A stretch of 64,000 nucleotides of DNA from Mimachlamys varia. Its lineage: Eukaryota; Mollusca; Bivalvia; Pectinida; Pectinidae. This document shows, piece by piece, positions 32,970 through 47,700 of this stretch. Position 1 is the stretch's first letter. Every line of letters starts with the position of its first letter. The position numbers were made by a program, and so were the translations under genes. Location of the stretch: the NCBI GenBank assembly GCA_947623455.1, contig OX392545.1, forward strand, positions 24,813,001-24,877,000, written 5' to 3'. The notes under the pieces are model-generated. The model saw only the letters and a program-made list of their open reading frames with translations. It was not told where the DNA came from and made no database searches.

Positions 32970-35329
32970 GTTAAGTGTTATATATTCAGGTATATGAGAG
33001 GTGGATACTGCCTTACTCGGGCAAGCTTCCATTGATGCGTTATAACCTTGGGACCCACTCACTATAGTTGAGCTATGGTGAGCGTGGTCAAAACTTGGAT
33101 GGATGATCACACGTGACTTAATTCAAATTTACTAGACTCGAGACTTTTTCATGATCCTGGGGCCTGTACATTATCTGGAGATTAATTCAACCCAGGGTAT
33201 TAAAAATAAAAGACATTTGAAAGTTGTAATATTTCTTGCTGAGATACATATATTACACCAGTGTGTCAAAGCTAGCAATATGAAATATGTATTAATACTA
33301 TTTGACAGTCATATATATGGATGTTATGGAATTTGAAAAGATGTGGTGAAAAATTGAACTTTCTATATGTAACTGTGTTCACAACATGTGTTCTTTACAT
33401 TCATATATAGGCATGATTTTATTGGACCACGAGTAGTGGGTCATATTGTTGAAAGGTTTTACAATAAAGTGCTCATAGTACAATCTACTTTATCAGTCTG
33501 TTATTGATCACAAATCTGAAAGCTTTTTAGCATACCTTTCGCAAAAAGCCCAGCCAAACTGACTATAAAGTTGTCTCTGAAACACATCATTCGTGAACTT
33601 GATATTAATCGACAACAGTCTGGGATGTTAGCCACTAGTCCTATGCCCACGACTAGTAAATTTTGGTTTGGACTAGTGGAAATTTCTTGAATTTCAATAC
33701 ATTTGTTATAATAAACACTGCAATTTTGCTTGTCCAGACTAGTGCTTGAAAATGTTAATGTCACAGACTGCGACAAACATTTCAGCACCTTTGTTAGGCC
33801 ACCTGAGCTTTGCTTAAGAGACGTACCTTTTCTTATCACTTTCCATAGATCTGTCATCAGATCATAAACATTTTAATTTTCTGACCTCTTCTCAAAAACG
33901 AGATTAAAGGAATTCTTTCAAACTTGGTCAGTTCCATTCTTGGCAGATATTGTAAAATATTTTCTCACATAACTGACCCGTTCAGTCATGTCATAAATAT
34001 GGTATTTTACACATGTGATATGTCAAAACTATGGTTGTTCAAAGTAGAATTTTTTCCTTTCTGATAGAGAATGAAATTTAGAGTTTTAGTTCTTTTTCTC
34101 ATAAATGTAAGTTATGTGATAAATAGAATCTTACACCAGTGTCAATGTAATATGGAATTTATTAACACTCGTTAAATATTTTCCATATCACATACCAATA
34201 TTTCAAAGAGGATCTTCTCCAGAAGTACTGCAGTGAGTTTGATCCATTCTCCCTTTGGGAGGAGGTAAAGTTTACTTTATTTGGTATAGGGAACAATAAC
34301 ACAAAAGGTATCAAATTTCAGCGATTTGGTCAGCATCTGACCTATTCTGGGGTTACCAAATTCAGTTGGCATTCACAAGACTATAAATGCCATTGACTGA
34401 TTGGTGATGTCATCATTACGATATTGGATACCAATGACCATCCCCGGGCGATTGCTTTTCTATTAAATGAACAACCATATCTGATACATTATTTGAGCTA
34501 AATGAACATTCTGAAAATAATAGATATAGGTATTGAACTTCTTTTAGTTGATATTCAAAGGCAAAACAAAAACCTGTTTATATGAACTTGTTACCACGGC
34601 AACCTATATTTGTGGTAAAAAATTGATGTCGTTTTGTTAGGGTTTTAGTATTCATATTGAGAAAAATTCATCAGAAATTGATATGTAGTCCATTGCCAGC
34701 AGGTACTGTGGCTAATTGGTATTAAAGTGATCGTTTGTCTGAGAGTTTGGAGGTCCTGGTTTAACTGGCCATGCATTTATGTGTGTGCTTAGCAAGTGGG
34801 TATCTGAATATGGGTCATCAACAGCAGACTTTGGAGGGAATTTAGCAGAACTCGAAAGGGTTGCTTGCCGGTGACAAAGTCAGCTTACCGTAATTGGTTC
34901 GAGATTAAAAGAGTTCAGGGATCCTAGGTAAAATCCATTTTTTAAGCTCCAGGTATGAAACTCCACTTTATATATGTATTTGGGCCAACAAATTGTTGAC
35001 AAAAAAATACAACTCGAGGTAAAATTTGAATTTCGAAAAGTGTGCTGGACAGGAAAGGTACAGAAGAGTTATTGTTTATATGGTCTTTACCAGCATATCA
35101 AGTAACTTCAATTAGTTAAGTACATCGCAAACTAACAATGCAGTTTAAGAGACTCAATCACATTTGAAAACAAAGTAAGCAGGAGCTCTCACATCATTAT
35201 GTAGCACTTGTATATTAACCAGGTATACAGCATACAACTTCCATTACTTCAGGTTCTTAATTACATCATGTGACATTTCAGTGCTGATACATATCAATCA
35301 ACACCAGCTGAATTCATGCAATTACACTG

Positions 35330-35475
35330 ATATCAATATCATACAATTTAACAGATCGAATCCCAAGTGGGGCAGTTACCAGGTACTGACTGTAGGTCGA
35401 TGGTTTTTCTCCAGGTACTCCGGCTTTACTCCACCTCCAAAACCTGGCGCGTCCTTAAATGACCCCGGATGTTAA
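35330..35475 (+). mobile_element. SINE remnant with conserved central domain
   Basis: A B box-like GATCGAATCCC is followed by GGGGCAGTTACCAGGTACTG, TGTAGGTCGATGGTTTTTCT, CCACCTCCAAAACCTGGCGC and TCCTTAAATGACCCCGG. This central domain is shared with the tRNA-headed SINE at 56581 and is, to my knowledge, widespread in bivalve SINEs. It ends 37 bp before the dynein poly(A) signal. Confidence 0.7.
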
Positions 35476-35511
35476 CAACTTAACAAAGAAAAAGCGTGGG
35501 AATAAAACAAT

Positions 35512-35517
35512 TTTATT
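35512..35517 (-). terminator. DNAH5/8: Dynein poly(A) signal (AATAAA on minus strand)
   Basis: TTTATT on the plus strand gives AATAAA on the minus strand, about 260 bp after the dynein stop codon. It is the best placed of several AT-rich candidates. Confidence 0.5.
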
Positions 35518-35777
35518 TGATATACTCAACAAAATAACATCAAAATAATAAATAATAATTTATAGAGGAATAAATAAAACTTATAAAACATATAATATTT
35601 ATGAAGACATCTGCTGAGATAAAATATGTCCAAAAACTGTCTACTAAAGACATTCTTGGGAAGCTGACTCATTGCTATAGAATGTCCATGATCTTAAGAT
35701 TTACTGCACCTTTCATTTCCATTAAAAAAAATCTTTATCAGTTAAGAAATGTTGCCTTTGTTGGACACCACTAGAGT

Positions 35778-38700
35778 CTACTTGATGTCACACAGGGCGG
35801 CTACTCCGCGGAGGATCCAGTGGTCTGGGTTTTGGTTGGTCTTCAGTACTATAAATGTGATGTAGGTGAGGTCTGTACGGTTAGGTTTCTTGTAGACAGG
35901 ACACTGATACAGGCGCGGGTCTTTGGGTGCAGTAGAGTTAATGGCAAACATGTGGACGACTGGCAGAGCGGTGAACAGTACTTTGGGTGTCGATTCACAA
36001 AGACGACTGTTCCTCCTATCCCATGCGGCACCATCCAGGAAAAGGCCATAAACATACACTCCCTCCTGTGGATCAGAATTAATTCTTTTAAACGTACTTG
36101 TACCATATACTAGTACATAATAAGGAAAACAACATGTTTCTGTTTATTTATACAGTAAAACCTCGCTTACTCGAATACCCTTCAATCCTCGAACACATCT
36201 TTTGGTCCCAACTAAGTTTCAACATAGTCAACCAACCTCAGGTTACTCGAATACCATGTATTCCTCGAACTATTGATCAGGTCTCCAAGAGTTTGAGCAA
36301 GTGGGGTTTTACTGTACTTGTCAGATCATAGACGCATGTCACTTTGGAGTTTGGATGGCATTTTCAATATTGTAATAAGTACACAAAATAATTCTTTCTG
36401 TTATGGCTGAAGTAGGAAGGTTTATACCAAACAAATATCAAGCAGATATTTTTATTTAAGGATTTGAGGAATATAAAGCTGGCTTACTGGTGGTGCTGAC
36501 GTGATGTCCTCTTTGCTCTGTCTGATGACTTCGTTGTGGAGCGTGACAGAGTCGAGGGCCCAGCCTTTGTGTGCCCGGGTCACCTCCTGTCTCATAGCTG
36601 TCAGGAAACCTGCCAACAATCAACTTCAAATGTTTCTAACACAACACATTTTAAAATCTACAAACATAATCCGTTAAGACTTTCTGTCTTACAACACAAA
36701 ACAGAGTGACAGCCCATGGAGGAAAAAAGATTTTCCAAAGCTCACATAACATTTGATGATGTTGGACATAAAAGTGACCAGTTGACCTCAATAATACAGG
36801 AAATGGAACTTTATTACCGTATTTGCCATAATAAGGATCCCTCTCCATATAAGTGCCCATTCTGTGTAGGTGTATCAAAATTATATAAGTGCCTCTTTTA
36901 AACATAACAACTATAAATGATTCTAAGTAACGATGCAAAAAAACCATCATTTCACATCATGAGTACTACCCGATCTGGTCAATACATCATATACATATCA
37001 ACTTTATTAAAACAACATTTTTCATGAAGATCCTAGTTTTGTTATCCTATTAAACGCCCTCTTTGGAACCAATTTTTTAAGGTGCCCTGGGTGCTAATTA
37101 CGGAAAATACGAATTTGATGATGAACCTCATAAGAATTTTCACTGTCAAAATCATCTGACAGACAGGGTGATTCCAGTATACCCCCCACCCTCTACCTTT
37201 TTTGCAGGGGTTTAATAATCATATGGACTTGACAATATTCTATTGCAAATATTAACAAAAGCATAGTCACAAACAAAACTTTTTGCCCAACTCTGTCAGG
37301 CCATTTACCTTGTGGGTTGAAGAACCCTGTCATCCAGAATACATCAGGCCGCCCTACAAACACCCAGGCGTGGAACTGTTCATTCCTCTCTAGTAACTCT
37401 GTAAACCAGAACCCCAGAGTCGACGACTCCCACGAAATCTTCCTCCATAGGCTAGGCACTCGTGCATCAAACATGTTATCCAGGGCATCACGCAGGTTCT
37501 GTAAAGAGTAGCAGTTTTACATTGAAACTGGAAATGCCTGTGAGACAAAAATGCTCCCTTCCCCCTTATGAAATTAGATCGGATCAGTTGTTATTTAAAT
37601 AAGCTGGTTACATTACCATGGGACAGGACAGGACTCGCATGGGTAACACTATATGACAACCCCCCTCCCATTTCATTGCGGGGCATAATAAAGTGATTTG
37701 GAGCTGTCAAGATCCAAGATGGCTGTCCAGCCATTTCATTTTTCTAACCTGCCTCAAAATGGAACATGCACAACTGTCACCAAAGATGAACTGTCAAAAA
37801 TTTGAATTCCGTGTTTGGAGAACATTTGGATTTTCCAATATGTCTCAAAATGAAATGCAACAATTTAAACCTTTGGGAACCAATAAATATAAAATTTGAG
37901 AAGTATCCAACTTGTACTTGTCTTAGGCCTTTGGGTTTGTGAGAAGTTGACTCTTCTGACCTTAAACGTGAGAAGTTGACTCTTCTGACCTTAAATGTGG
38001 TTGACGTCAAGGCTACTCATTTGAACAAACTTGGCAGCCATTCATCCCAGTGTGCTACTGATAGCAGTGTGCTATCATCACTCTTTGCCTTTCGGTTAGT
38101 GAGAAAAACTCCTTTAAAATCAAAACGTTGAGACTCAGGTGAGTCAACAAAATTGATCAACACAAGCTGTTAACAAGAATTCCACGGAAGTGGATGTGTC
38201 GCCTGCGCAGCTAGTTGGGAGATAGTTTTTAGGAGCTATCTAGGCCAAAAAAAATTAATTTCTTGTTTCTCAGGCCCGCCCGCATCAATATGAACCCCCT
38301 GCACCACTCACTTTTTATTGAAATCAAAAAAATAAAAACGTCCGCACCGAAAAAAATTCTGTCGTTGGTTCCCGCATTATCCGGAATCTTGGCCGATCCG
38401 TGTTTTAGAATCTCCCAAATCAGATCATTGAAACGTTTGTTTTTTTCGTGCTTGATTTATTTGCAGTCGGCACATGGTTCGCCATGATTTCCGTTCAGCT
38501 ATCTTGCTAGGGGAATGTTTTATTACCGTGGACGATCTTATCGAATTATAGTGACAGTTGTTCGTTTGGAGAATTGTACAAGGGCTTAAGGGACGGATCA
38601 ATTGGCCCAGATGACTGGAGCTTCCCCCCCAAATTTGCCGACCATGACGTGTCGGCAAGCATCGGAAAAAAGAAATTGGATAGTTTTGACAAAGTTTTAA

Positions 38701-41700
38701 TGTCCACAGGGGTAAGTGAAGCAACCAAACTATTTGGCCATTATGTGAGAATTTCGTTACACGAGGTACAACGGTCATCGTCATCTACATGTATAAACAA
38801 TGCCAAACCTGAGACGGATCCGGGATGTAAAAATGAAAACGAAACTGGTGAGAAAAAACGGAACGCGTTTCAAGTGCTAGTAGATGCTGGTAGAAAGCTA
38901 ACATTACCGACAATGTATAATACAGACAATAAAATCCGAAACGGTAAACATATCCAATTCAACAAGTTTGTGTTGAATTGGAGCGAACAGTCACTTTTAA
39001 CCAGGCTATTGTCAATGTACCACTACTCGTGTGGAAGCATCTTGCAGGAACTGCAACCAGAAGATGCATCAAAAGCACCGAGAATCAATGCATTGTTAAA
39101 GAAAATATATGTCAGGAGTAACATCACATGTGATACTCCTATTGAAGTCCCCTATTTCAGCTCGAAGTGCTTTTCCCCTGTGTGTTTCCATTGTGGCTCT
39201 GACACAGACCTGGTATTCAACGAGAGCCAGTATCCAATGTGTAAAATCTGTGACAGCAGAGATAACAAGGCACTTAAAAGAAAAAGAAATGTTTGGGAGG
39301 AAAGAAAGGGAGCAAAAAAGACCAAAAAAACATGGTGATTTCCTGAACACTGGTTAAATCTTGTTGTGTCGACAACATCAATTGTTTTTCAATTGTTTTT
39401 CAAGAAGAAAACCATGTCAATTTAATACCAGAAAATAAAGACTTGGATTTAAGAATACAATTTTTCATTATTCATTTTTTGCACTTAACAAGTGACACAA
39501 TTTCAAATCACATATTAAATACGTGTATATGTATTTTTATGTGTAACAGAAAAAAATAAAAAAGTCCCTCCCTCATCACATTTTTAGGGGGTAAAAAAAA
39601 AAAGGCCTCCCTCCCTCATCTTTTTTTGGAAAAATGTGCCTGAGAAACAAGACATTAATTTTGTTTGGCCCTATGGATATGCATTGTATCAGTTCCAAGT
39701 GGAATAGAAACAGTGACCTTGACCTTTGATCCTGAACAACAATCCCAAGCGAGCACGTTTGGTAAGGAAGCACTGTATGAAGTTTGAGTTTGATTGGCCC
39801 AGGAAAAGTGATTTTCTATTTATAGTAACAGTGACCTTGACCTTTGACCCTGAAAAGCAATCCCAAGCTTGCACTTTTGGTAAGGAAGCACTGTATGAAG
39901 TTTGAGTTTGATTGGCCCAAGGAAACTCAGGTTATTGCACAGAAACAGAATTTCTATTAATAGCAACAGTGAACTTGACCTTTGACTCTGAAAAGCAATC
40001 CTTAGCGAGCACTTTTGGTAAGGAAGCACTGTATGAAGTTTGAGTTTGATTGAATTAAGGAAACTGAAGTTATCGCACGAAACAGAATTTCTATTTATAG
40101 CAACTGTGACCTTGACCTTTAACCTTCGACCCTGAAAAGCAATCCCAAGAGAGCACTTTTGTTTAGGAAGCACTGTATGAAGTTTGAGTTTGATTGGCGA
40201 CACAAAAACAGCAAAAACAGCCTATCATGGAAAAGTGAGCCAAATATTTCTATAAGTCGCCCACATATTTTGAAGCAGAACCCATTGACAATCCCCAAGA
40301 ACAGGAGCTGTACAAGAGGCACAAAACACAATGGTCCAACACACTAAGACAGGTAGGTCGTGTAAGTTTACCTCACTCATGATGATGGTTCCATCAATGG
40401 CAAGCCTCAGGTCTGTCAGTGTGACTCGAACTTCATGGATGACTCTCTGCATGCGGTCAATTTCCTGCTTCAAGAAGATATTGAGGGGCTGGAGGTGTCC
40501 ATAGCGCCTCAGCCGTTCACGCACCTGTACACAGAGTGTTGCCAATGTTTAGGAGTACACACAGAAATCTCTTGCACACCTTAAAAGTCTATCAAATACA
40601 AATATCAGTTGGTGCATCCATTACTGGACATGAACAGATTTAAATCCAGACTATGATAAGCATGCATGTTTTATCTCAAGTATTGACACAATCCCAAAGG
40701 AATCTATGCCTTCATGTAATTGATACTTGTAAAAATAGTTTCTCATAATCTTTATTTTAAAGCTAAAATTCCAAGTTTGTATTCATTATGCACATTAAGA
40801 CAGCAATGTCTGATAAAGGATATGTGTTCATGTTTAAAATCTTCACAAACCGAACATGATTTCTTAATATGAGATTAAAAGTCAATTGTCAGGTTTCAAT
40901 GAAATCTTTGGGGAAACTGTAGCTTTTCTCTTGTTCAAAATCAGTTTGCATTTGGCAAAGTTACTGCATTTTTAATAGCACTAACACTGTATAGGTCATT
41001 AGTGCTGATAAAAGGTATACAAAACAAGTTTAAGTAAGTAAATGACATCACACAAATGAAAAGGTAAAAGTAGCTTTAGTCTGCTTTGAAGAGAAAATAC
41101 TTGGGATTTGTTACAAGATAATAAACCTGATAAACCTATACAGCTAGATACCAACCTCATGAGGTAAATAGTTTTCTGGGAGTTTACTGAGCATGTCGGA
41201 GGCCATCTTGTATACAATGCTCTCCCTGGTCTCGCCGGCTCCGCCACCGCTGTCCTTGGGTTGGATACTCATCATTGTCTCCAGTACTGAAGTACTCAGG
41301 TTAGTCTGGTACCTAAACAGTCACCACCAAAATCATTGGGGCAGTGTTGTGTGTAAGGTGTATCACTATCATTGAACAGGTTTATGGGGTATGGCTATCC
41401 TAGAACAAGTCATATGGTCACCTTATCTTGATCAAGTAAAAACAGTGTGATAACTAGTATGACAACACAAAAAGGCATTGTGATGTCTACTCATATCTGG
41501 AGTTCTTGCAGTAAAAGGTACCATATTACGGTTGATTTAAGCAAATTATCTAATAGTTGTAATTGCAATTCCCTCCAAATAACACCTTGTTGTATAGTCT
41601 GGAGTTGAATACATGATATTATTCTAACACAACAGACAAATCTAGCAAGAGAGAATCACCATAGCATACTTTACATAAGTCCCATTAACCATTGTGCATA

Positions 41701-44700
41701 AACCTCTCATTACAGAGTAAGGTGTCTGCAAGACTCTTTTAGTAATTTTGACCCTTATAATTTTGGAGGCTATAGATAAAGTGAGAAACATACCACGGAG
41801 TTCGCTATTAAATGAAAAAACAGTAACCAAAGATGAAAATTCTATACCGTTATAAATTTACATCTAATTTGAATATTTAATAACAACACCGATTGTAGAG
41901 TAATTTTTAAACAGTGAACTGATGTTGCATGATTTCATTTTAAAGCTATTCACCCCTACAGTCACGTTTGAACCTTCCCATATCAAAGATTTGGTGACAA
42001 GACCAGACTGAAACTGTAGGGTGAACAAGTTAAAGTATGGATGACAAGTTAAGGCAATCAGGATTATCATGATGACAATTTGTACATTATTTACAGGAAC
42101 AGCAAAAGTTAATGAAACCATGATGGTCGTTGCAACAAATTTGTGATTTGATGTGTCGTACGTGATGTCTGCGTTGGTGTGAAGGCCCAGGGCCTCTGGC
42201 GAGTCCACCAATGGTAAGTTTTCTATAAAAGCCATGGTGTCATCAATGCTCTTCACTTTAGGGATCTTGTAGCCGATATAGAACTGGAAACTGTCGAGGA
42301 ACATGAAATCTCCAAACCACACCTACAATCAGGAATAACAATGTGTAGTTAGTAAGGTCAGTGATTAGTGGTATGGAAACTGGATTTTATGTCTGACAAG
42401 TTTGTAGATCTGCGCCATCAAAACTTACAGCCAGAAGTAATAAGGATATAAAGAAAGAATGCCATATATAAAGCCATGAACTTGGTTCACTTCACTTCTG
42501 ACAATAGTTACAGCCTAGTAACAAAACCAGTCAGGTCATACACAGTTGAACAACTAGGTACCCATACAATTCGGACTACAAGGCATGTGCCATTTTCACC
42601 AGTCATTTGTAAAAGTATTGGGTGTTAACACTTACATGTTGTGCAGTATTACTTTATCATGACTTGTAATCCGTAACGTAGATGTGTGGTTGTTATCATC
42701 GGCGCCATATTTGTTTACATGGGGTATTCCCAGGTATTCCCGGTACGGGATTCCCTTCCGGTTTGCATATTTCAGCAGTTCTGATTGGCTAATAGTTTAA
42801 GAAGATATTTACCTTACCTGTGCAGTTTTGTACGCTAAGTCATGGTCCTGTATTGAGTCCACTTAGCAGGTTGCACGTGAATTTCCAGGCATACAATTAA
42901 ATTTAGCTATATAGCTGGGTGTTTCGTTTCGATAAGTTGGTCTGGCAAACGCTTTCATGTAGCTGGCCAGCTCACCTTCTTCGTCTATATAGGTATGTAG
43001 ATTTTCGGACTTAGACCTCCAAATTACTCTGGGATGGGTGGTAGTTAGCCCTTGTAGGCATATAGTCATAAGTAAATATATCTATATATATTGGTAGTCG
43101 ATCCTGATGGGTGGTTATTTAACATAGTTCGTGTATATTCCCCAGGGAGGGACACGGGGTGGTCATTTTTGAGGTTATTGTTTAGTGTTGAGTTATAATG
43201 GCGCCGACGTACATTGTAATATGTTGAACACATCTGTCATTGTCGTATCATGTCTGTTGTAAATATTATCATCGTTGTTCCTATTGTACATAATAAATCT
43301 GTTGAACTTTACCAGCGTGTTGTAATTCATTGATCTGTAGCCAAGTCAAAAGCCGAGACAGAACCACAGAGTTGACGAATCGAAAATCACTATACGAGGA
43401 GAAAACTTTTACACATTTATATTCACGAATGCCATATAACCATCCAACTCTACACATTATATAGGTGACTTACTCTTCCAAAGGTATTGAGAAGACGCTT
43501 ATCATAATCGTCCGTAACTCTGCCTCCGTACTGGACCTCTCCTAACATGTACCTCACCGTGGTCCATGAGATACCCTGTACAATCACACAAAACATACAA
43601 AATATTTATTAGGAATCAAGTCACTGTACACTATGGTGAAGGAATGAAAAAGAGGGGTGCCAATTTGGGCCTTAATTCTGCAGCCTATCAGTGATAAGGC
43701 TAAGCGGCATATAGTATTATATGGACAAAATAAGGTTAAAAGCTTTTTTGCTAAACTGAAGTAGCATGACTTTAAGCACACACTTCAAATCGTGCCCCTC
43801 TCAGACTCTTTTCCTTTGGCAGCTAGGTAAATCCTAAATTTACAGTGTAAAGAGTCATTTTGGCAAAGAAATATTCTAGACTAAATTTAGTCATCATCAA
43901 TATCTAACTATTTTTTAAATACAAATTAAATCTTTCGTACCTTTTTCGGGTCTATGTCATCAAGATGGTTCTGAACAAATTGGACACTGGCTGTCCAATC
44001 AGATGAGTTGAATTCGTATGGAATGTTCCAACCTAGTGGTCCAAACTTTCTCCTTTCCTACAAATCATCAAGTGAAAAAAAAATGTATTTCCACTTTCTA
44101 TACAAATCACTCATTTCATTAGAGCAAATCTTCGGTGTCTAATAGCCTACAAAATTTAGCTAAGGCACAAAAAATTTGTTTCTGTGACCTGAATGTGTGA
44201 CATGGCAGTGCACTGGGGTACATTTTCGCGCGACAGGTTGAACCGGCACAGGAGGCACAGAAAGATTCCTGGATAACAAACGCATTTGAACCTAACCACA
44301 GACAGAGCTAAAAGTCCACAGTTTCGGAGGAGAAATTAATGATGTATCTATGAAATGCCATAATTTCAAGCATCCCTCCCTACATTATATAACGTATCTT
44401 TACATCTTCACATGTACTGACATTGTTTAACTCTTTCTGAACTCATGACGCCTTGAGACGTCATAAAAAAGGGCTCCCGTATCCTTCATGACGCCTTGAG
44501 ACGTCAAGAAAAACGTGTGTGTAACTCGCTTGTTTGGCGTGTTTGTACAAAGGAGTTTACAGACGAAATTCATTTTTAACAAATAAAAAATATCATAAAG
44601 AAATTCAAAACATTCAAAATTACTTATAACAAGCATAACTATTTGTTATAATAGTCGTTTTCACAGAAAACGGCAGGTTTTTATCGAGTTCAGTCCGAGT

Positions 44701-47700
44701 TGTTTACACTGACAACAAAATGGCAGACAAAGATTTTACTTTCGATTTCAAGGCATTAATGACGGTAAAAACGACAAAAAAGTAGTACAAACGTTCACAA
44801 ATATACCAAGGAGTACAAATTATCGTCAAAATAAAACAAGAATATGTTTTACGTGTTTTCGCAACGAAATAAAAGGGTTACGATGAAGTGATATTCCACA
44901 CATGTGTGACACGGTGAACAGATAAACAGTTCGACTTCCTGTCATTCTACTGGACGTTTTCATCATGTATTCTCGTAGATATTTGATAAACATGTTTCTG
45001 CCGATTTCATACAATGCATTTCAACAAATAAATGACAACGTACCGGACATATAAGCACCAGACAGCCGTAAATCATCCTTTAATCGAAGCGGTAGCATTC
45101 CGCCATGTGCTATGAAAAGCGTCATGCGCAAAGGACGAACCGGTGATAACTTCTGGGTAGCGAGCGAGAAAATTTGAACGAGTACAGAAAGAGTTAAGAA
45201 ATAAATAATGCAAACCAGCAATAGTCAGCAATTTAGTTTCTGCCAGGTTCATCTGGACCCCTCAAACCACACGTGCCAGATTTTCCAGAGGTCAGCCTCA
45301 GTCCAAATCTGTGCCTGGTGTTTTCACTCCAGGTTTGACTGGTTAAACTGGCTGCGTGAATGTACCCCTGGTTATAAAGGTTTTTTTACACATGTTTGGA
45401 GTCAGTTTGGAGTAACTAGTGTGTCAGCCTACCTGAACCACAGTGTGGAGGAAGGAGACCCCAAACAACATGGGCTTCCATTGCATCATGGTATTGATAT
45501 CCAGATAGTCCTGTGTGATGCCTGCGTAGGTACGCTTCAGACCTGCCTTGATACCCTGTGGTGGTTCATTGGTGAACTTGATGGAAGACTGCAACAACAA
45601 ACGGAGATTTACAGAAGCTGAGGCCAAACAAAGGATTCCATGAGCGATGATTGATTATACATTGGTAATTCATTATAATTGGGATCAGACTGTAATTATT
45701 ACTCTTGTATTTTGCATGTATTACTTGAGTCTAATGCTGCCCCTCTTTCATGGATATTTATGAAACTTCACTTCTACGTTCTGTGTTAAATAAGAGTATC
45801 AGATATCTTGATTCAGCCAGACACAGAAGGGACACACATATGTACCCCTGGTACAGGTTTGTTTCCACTTCTACATGCATGTTCTAAACATTCTCTGCCA
45901 CTCTAAGAGGTATCATATTTAGCAGCAAAGGATGTTTTAACAGATGGTGCTATGGTCCTTTAACACAGTGCTATAGATGACAAACTTAACAAAACCTGGT
46001 TGGCAATACCATTGCTGTTTTTGCAAGTTTGTTGTCAATAATAACGTGTGTAATAGGACATTAACAATATATGCTAAAATATGACGATATCGCAAAAAGA
46101 GAGGAAAGTTAATTTCTCTCTTCATTCAGCTTGATGTAAACCTTTGATAAGAAAAGATGTATGATTTATGAAGAAAGTATTGTGTGGAGATGTATAGAGT
46201 GTAATGTTGTGTAGATAATGTATAGAGTGGACCATTGTGTGGAGATGTATAGAGTGGACCATTGTGTGGAGATGTATAGTCTTACCTACATTTTACGCAG
46301 AAAGTGCGTAATTCCGTAATATTTCCACATTTATTCCGCATTTGAAAAATACACAGTTTTTACGCAAATGCGGAGTATTCAGAATAGTTAATTTACACAA
46401 ATGCGTAAAAAGAATGGAAACTGCAACTGATAGGAATGCGGGAATATTGCGTATTTTGTTTACGCAATTGTGTGAATATTGCGGAGGGATTTTCCGCAAG
46501 AGAGTAATATTTCTACGCACTTGCGTGAAAATTGTCCACAATTTTTACGCATTTACCATCAAACTTACGCACAATATACGCATATGAAATAAAGATACAA
46601 ACAATCATCTTTCATTTTCTGGCTTTATTTATGGAGGATGGTTTCAAAATGTCCGCCAGTTTCCTATTGATTAGGGGAACTTCCATCCCATATTGTTCTT
46701 GAATAATATCTGAAAAATATAATAAACACCATGCAATTAATAATCAATCTTGAATGACAATTTCAACAAATTGCATTGTCTGGATATTTGACATTAATCC
46801 TTCCAGCAGACAACAGTTTAATCATATATTTACTTTTATTTTGACCAAAAAAAATAAGGCTGCAACAATATATTGATTACAGAGATCCTAGAGGTAGTTG
46901 CTCAAACTGAAAGCTGTATTAATGTAACATAAAAGCTGCAATTCGCTTTATAATTTTCACACAAATGTGGCTCAAATTTATTTACTTAATTATCATAGGT
47001 ACATTGTTGTTGAATTTTTCAGCTAAAAATATGTATAAGGATATATATCGCATGCATTACATCGTTCGAGCCCTAAAAAAAAAGAGCGAGAATCTATAGT
47101 ACTTCTATTTCAAGAGAATAGCACTGCCAGACTTACCACACAGCATTTCTTTCCTTTCTTTATCGATAGCTGGTTTGTTTCCAAACCCAGTTGCTGACTT
47201 TCCCTCAACCTCCTCCGGGCGGAACATCAGCCTCAACAACAACTTAGTGGCTTTCCCAAAATTTTTTATGCCAGTTATTTTGCATTTCAGTTGTTCCTGA
47301 AAAGAATTACATTGAATTCAAAATTTCAGTTAACATATTTTAGATCATATTAAACAAATCAATTTTACAAGTGTATTTCTATTTTAAGCATATCATAATT
47401 TTTGTTGATTATTCAATATGAAAAATCAAAAATCAATATGTAGTGTGATGAGCTCTATAAAATACAGTGCTTTATAAATTCATAAGAATAAAGTTTTGAA
47501 AAATAATCCTTGGTTTCTCAGATTATAGCTTTAACAGTGATTACTAAACTGTGTTCACTGCTACCATGGTCCATTGCAATGAGATTTCTTTGCTTTCTCT
47601 AAAAGCAAGATCTCTATTTTACCCTCATTGCTCTGAGACACTTGGTTTTGTAATTAGTTCAAGAGAGGTAGCCACCAGCTTTTTCAAGGTGACCCTGCCT

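Larger units (their letters stand above)
28736..35329. other. Intergenic region between BAG1 and the dynein gene
   Basis: I find no supported gene in about 6.6 kb, other than the mobile elements listed separately. A 118-codon minus-strand frame at 33857-33501 has no domain I know. Near 31055-31130 and 31436-31520 a long imperfect inverted repeat (CCTGTGGGCTAAAACAGGCA and its counterpart) marks another fold-back. The segment 29160-29460 holds a second inverted pair (CACTTTCGCTCTC and GAGAGCGAAAGTG). Confidence 0.45.

Noticed and set aside
33501..33857. A 118-codon minus-strand frame
   Set aside because: No recognisable domain, no matching neighbouring exon and no splice context. It contains repeat-like phrases. 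Not reported as a gene.
35820..36113. Plus-strand frame opposite the last dynein exon
   Set aside because: It is the shadow of the conserved dynein C-terminal exon on the minus strand.
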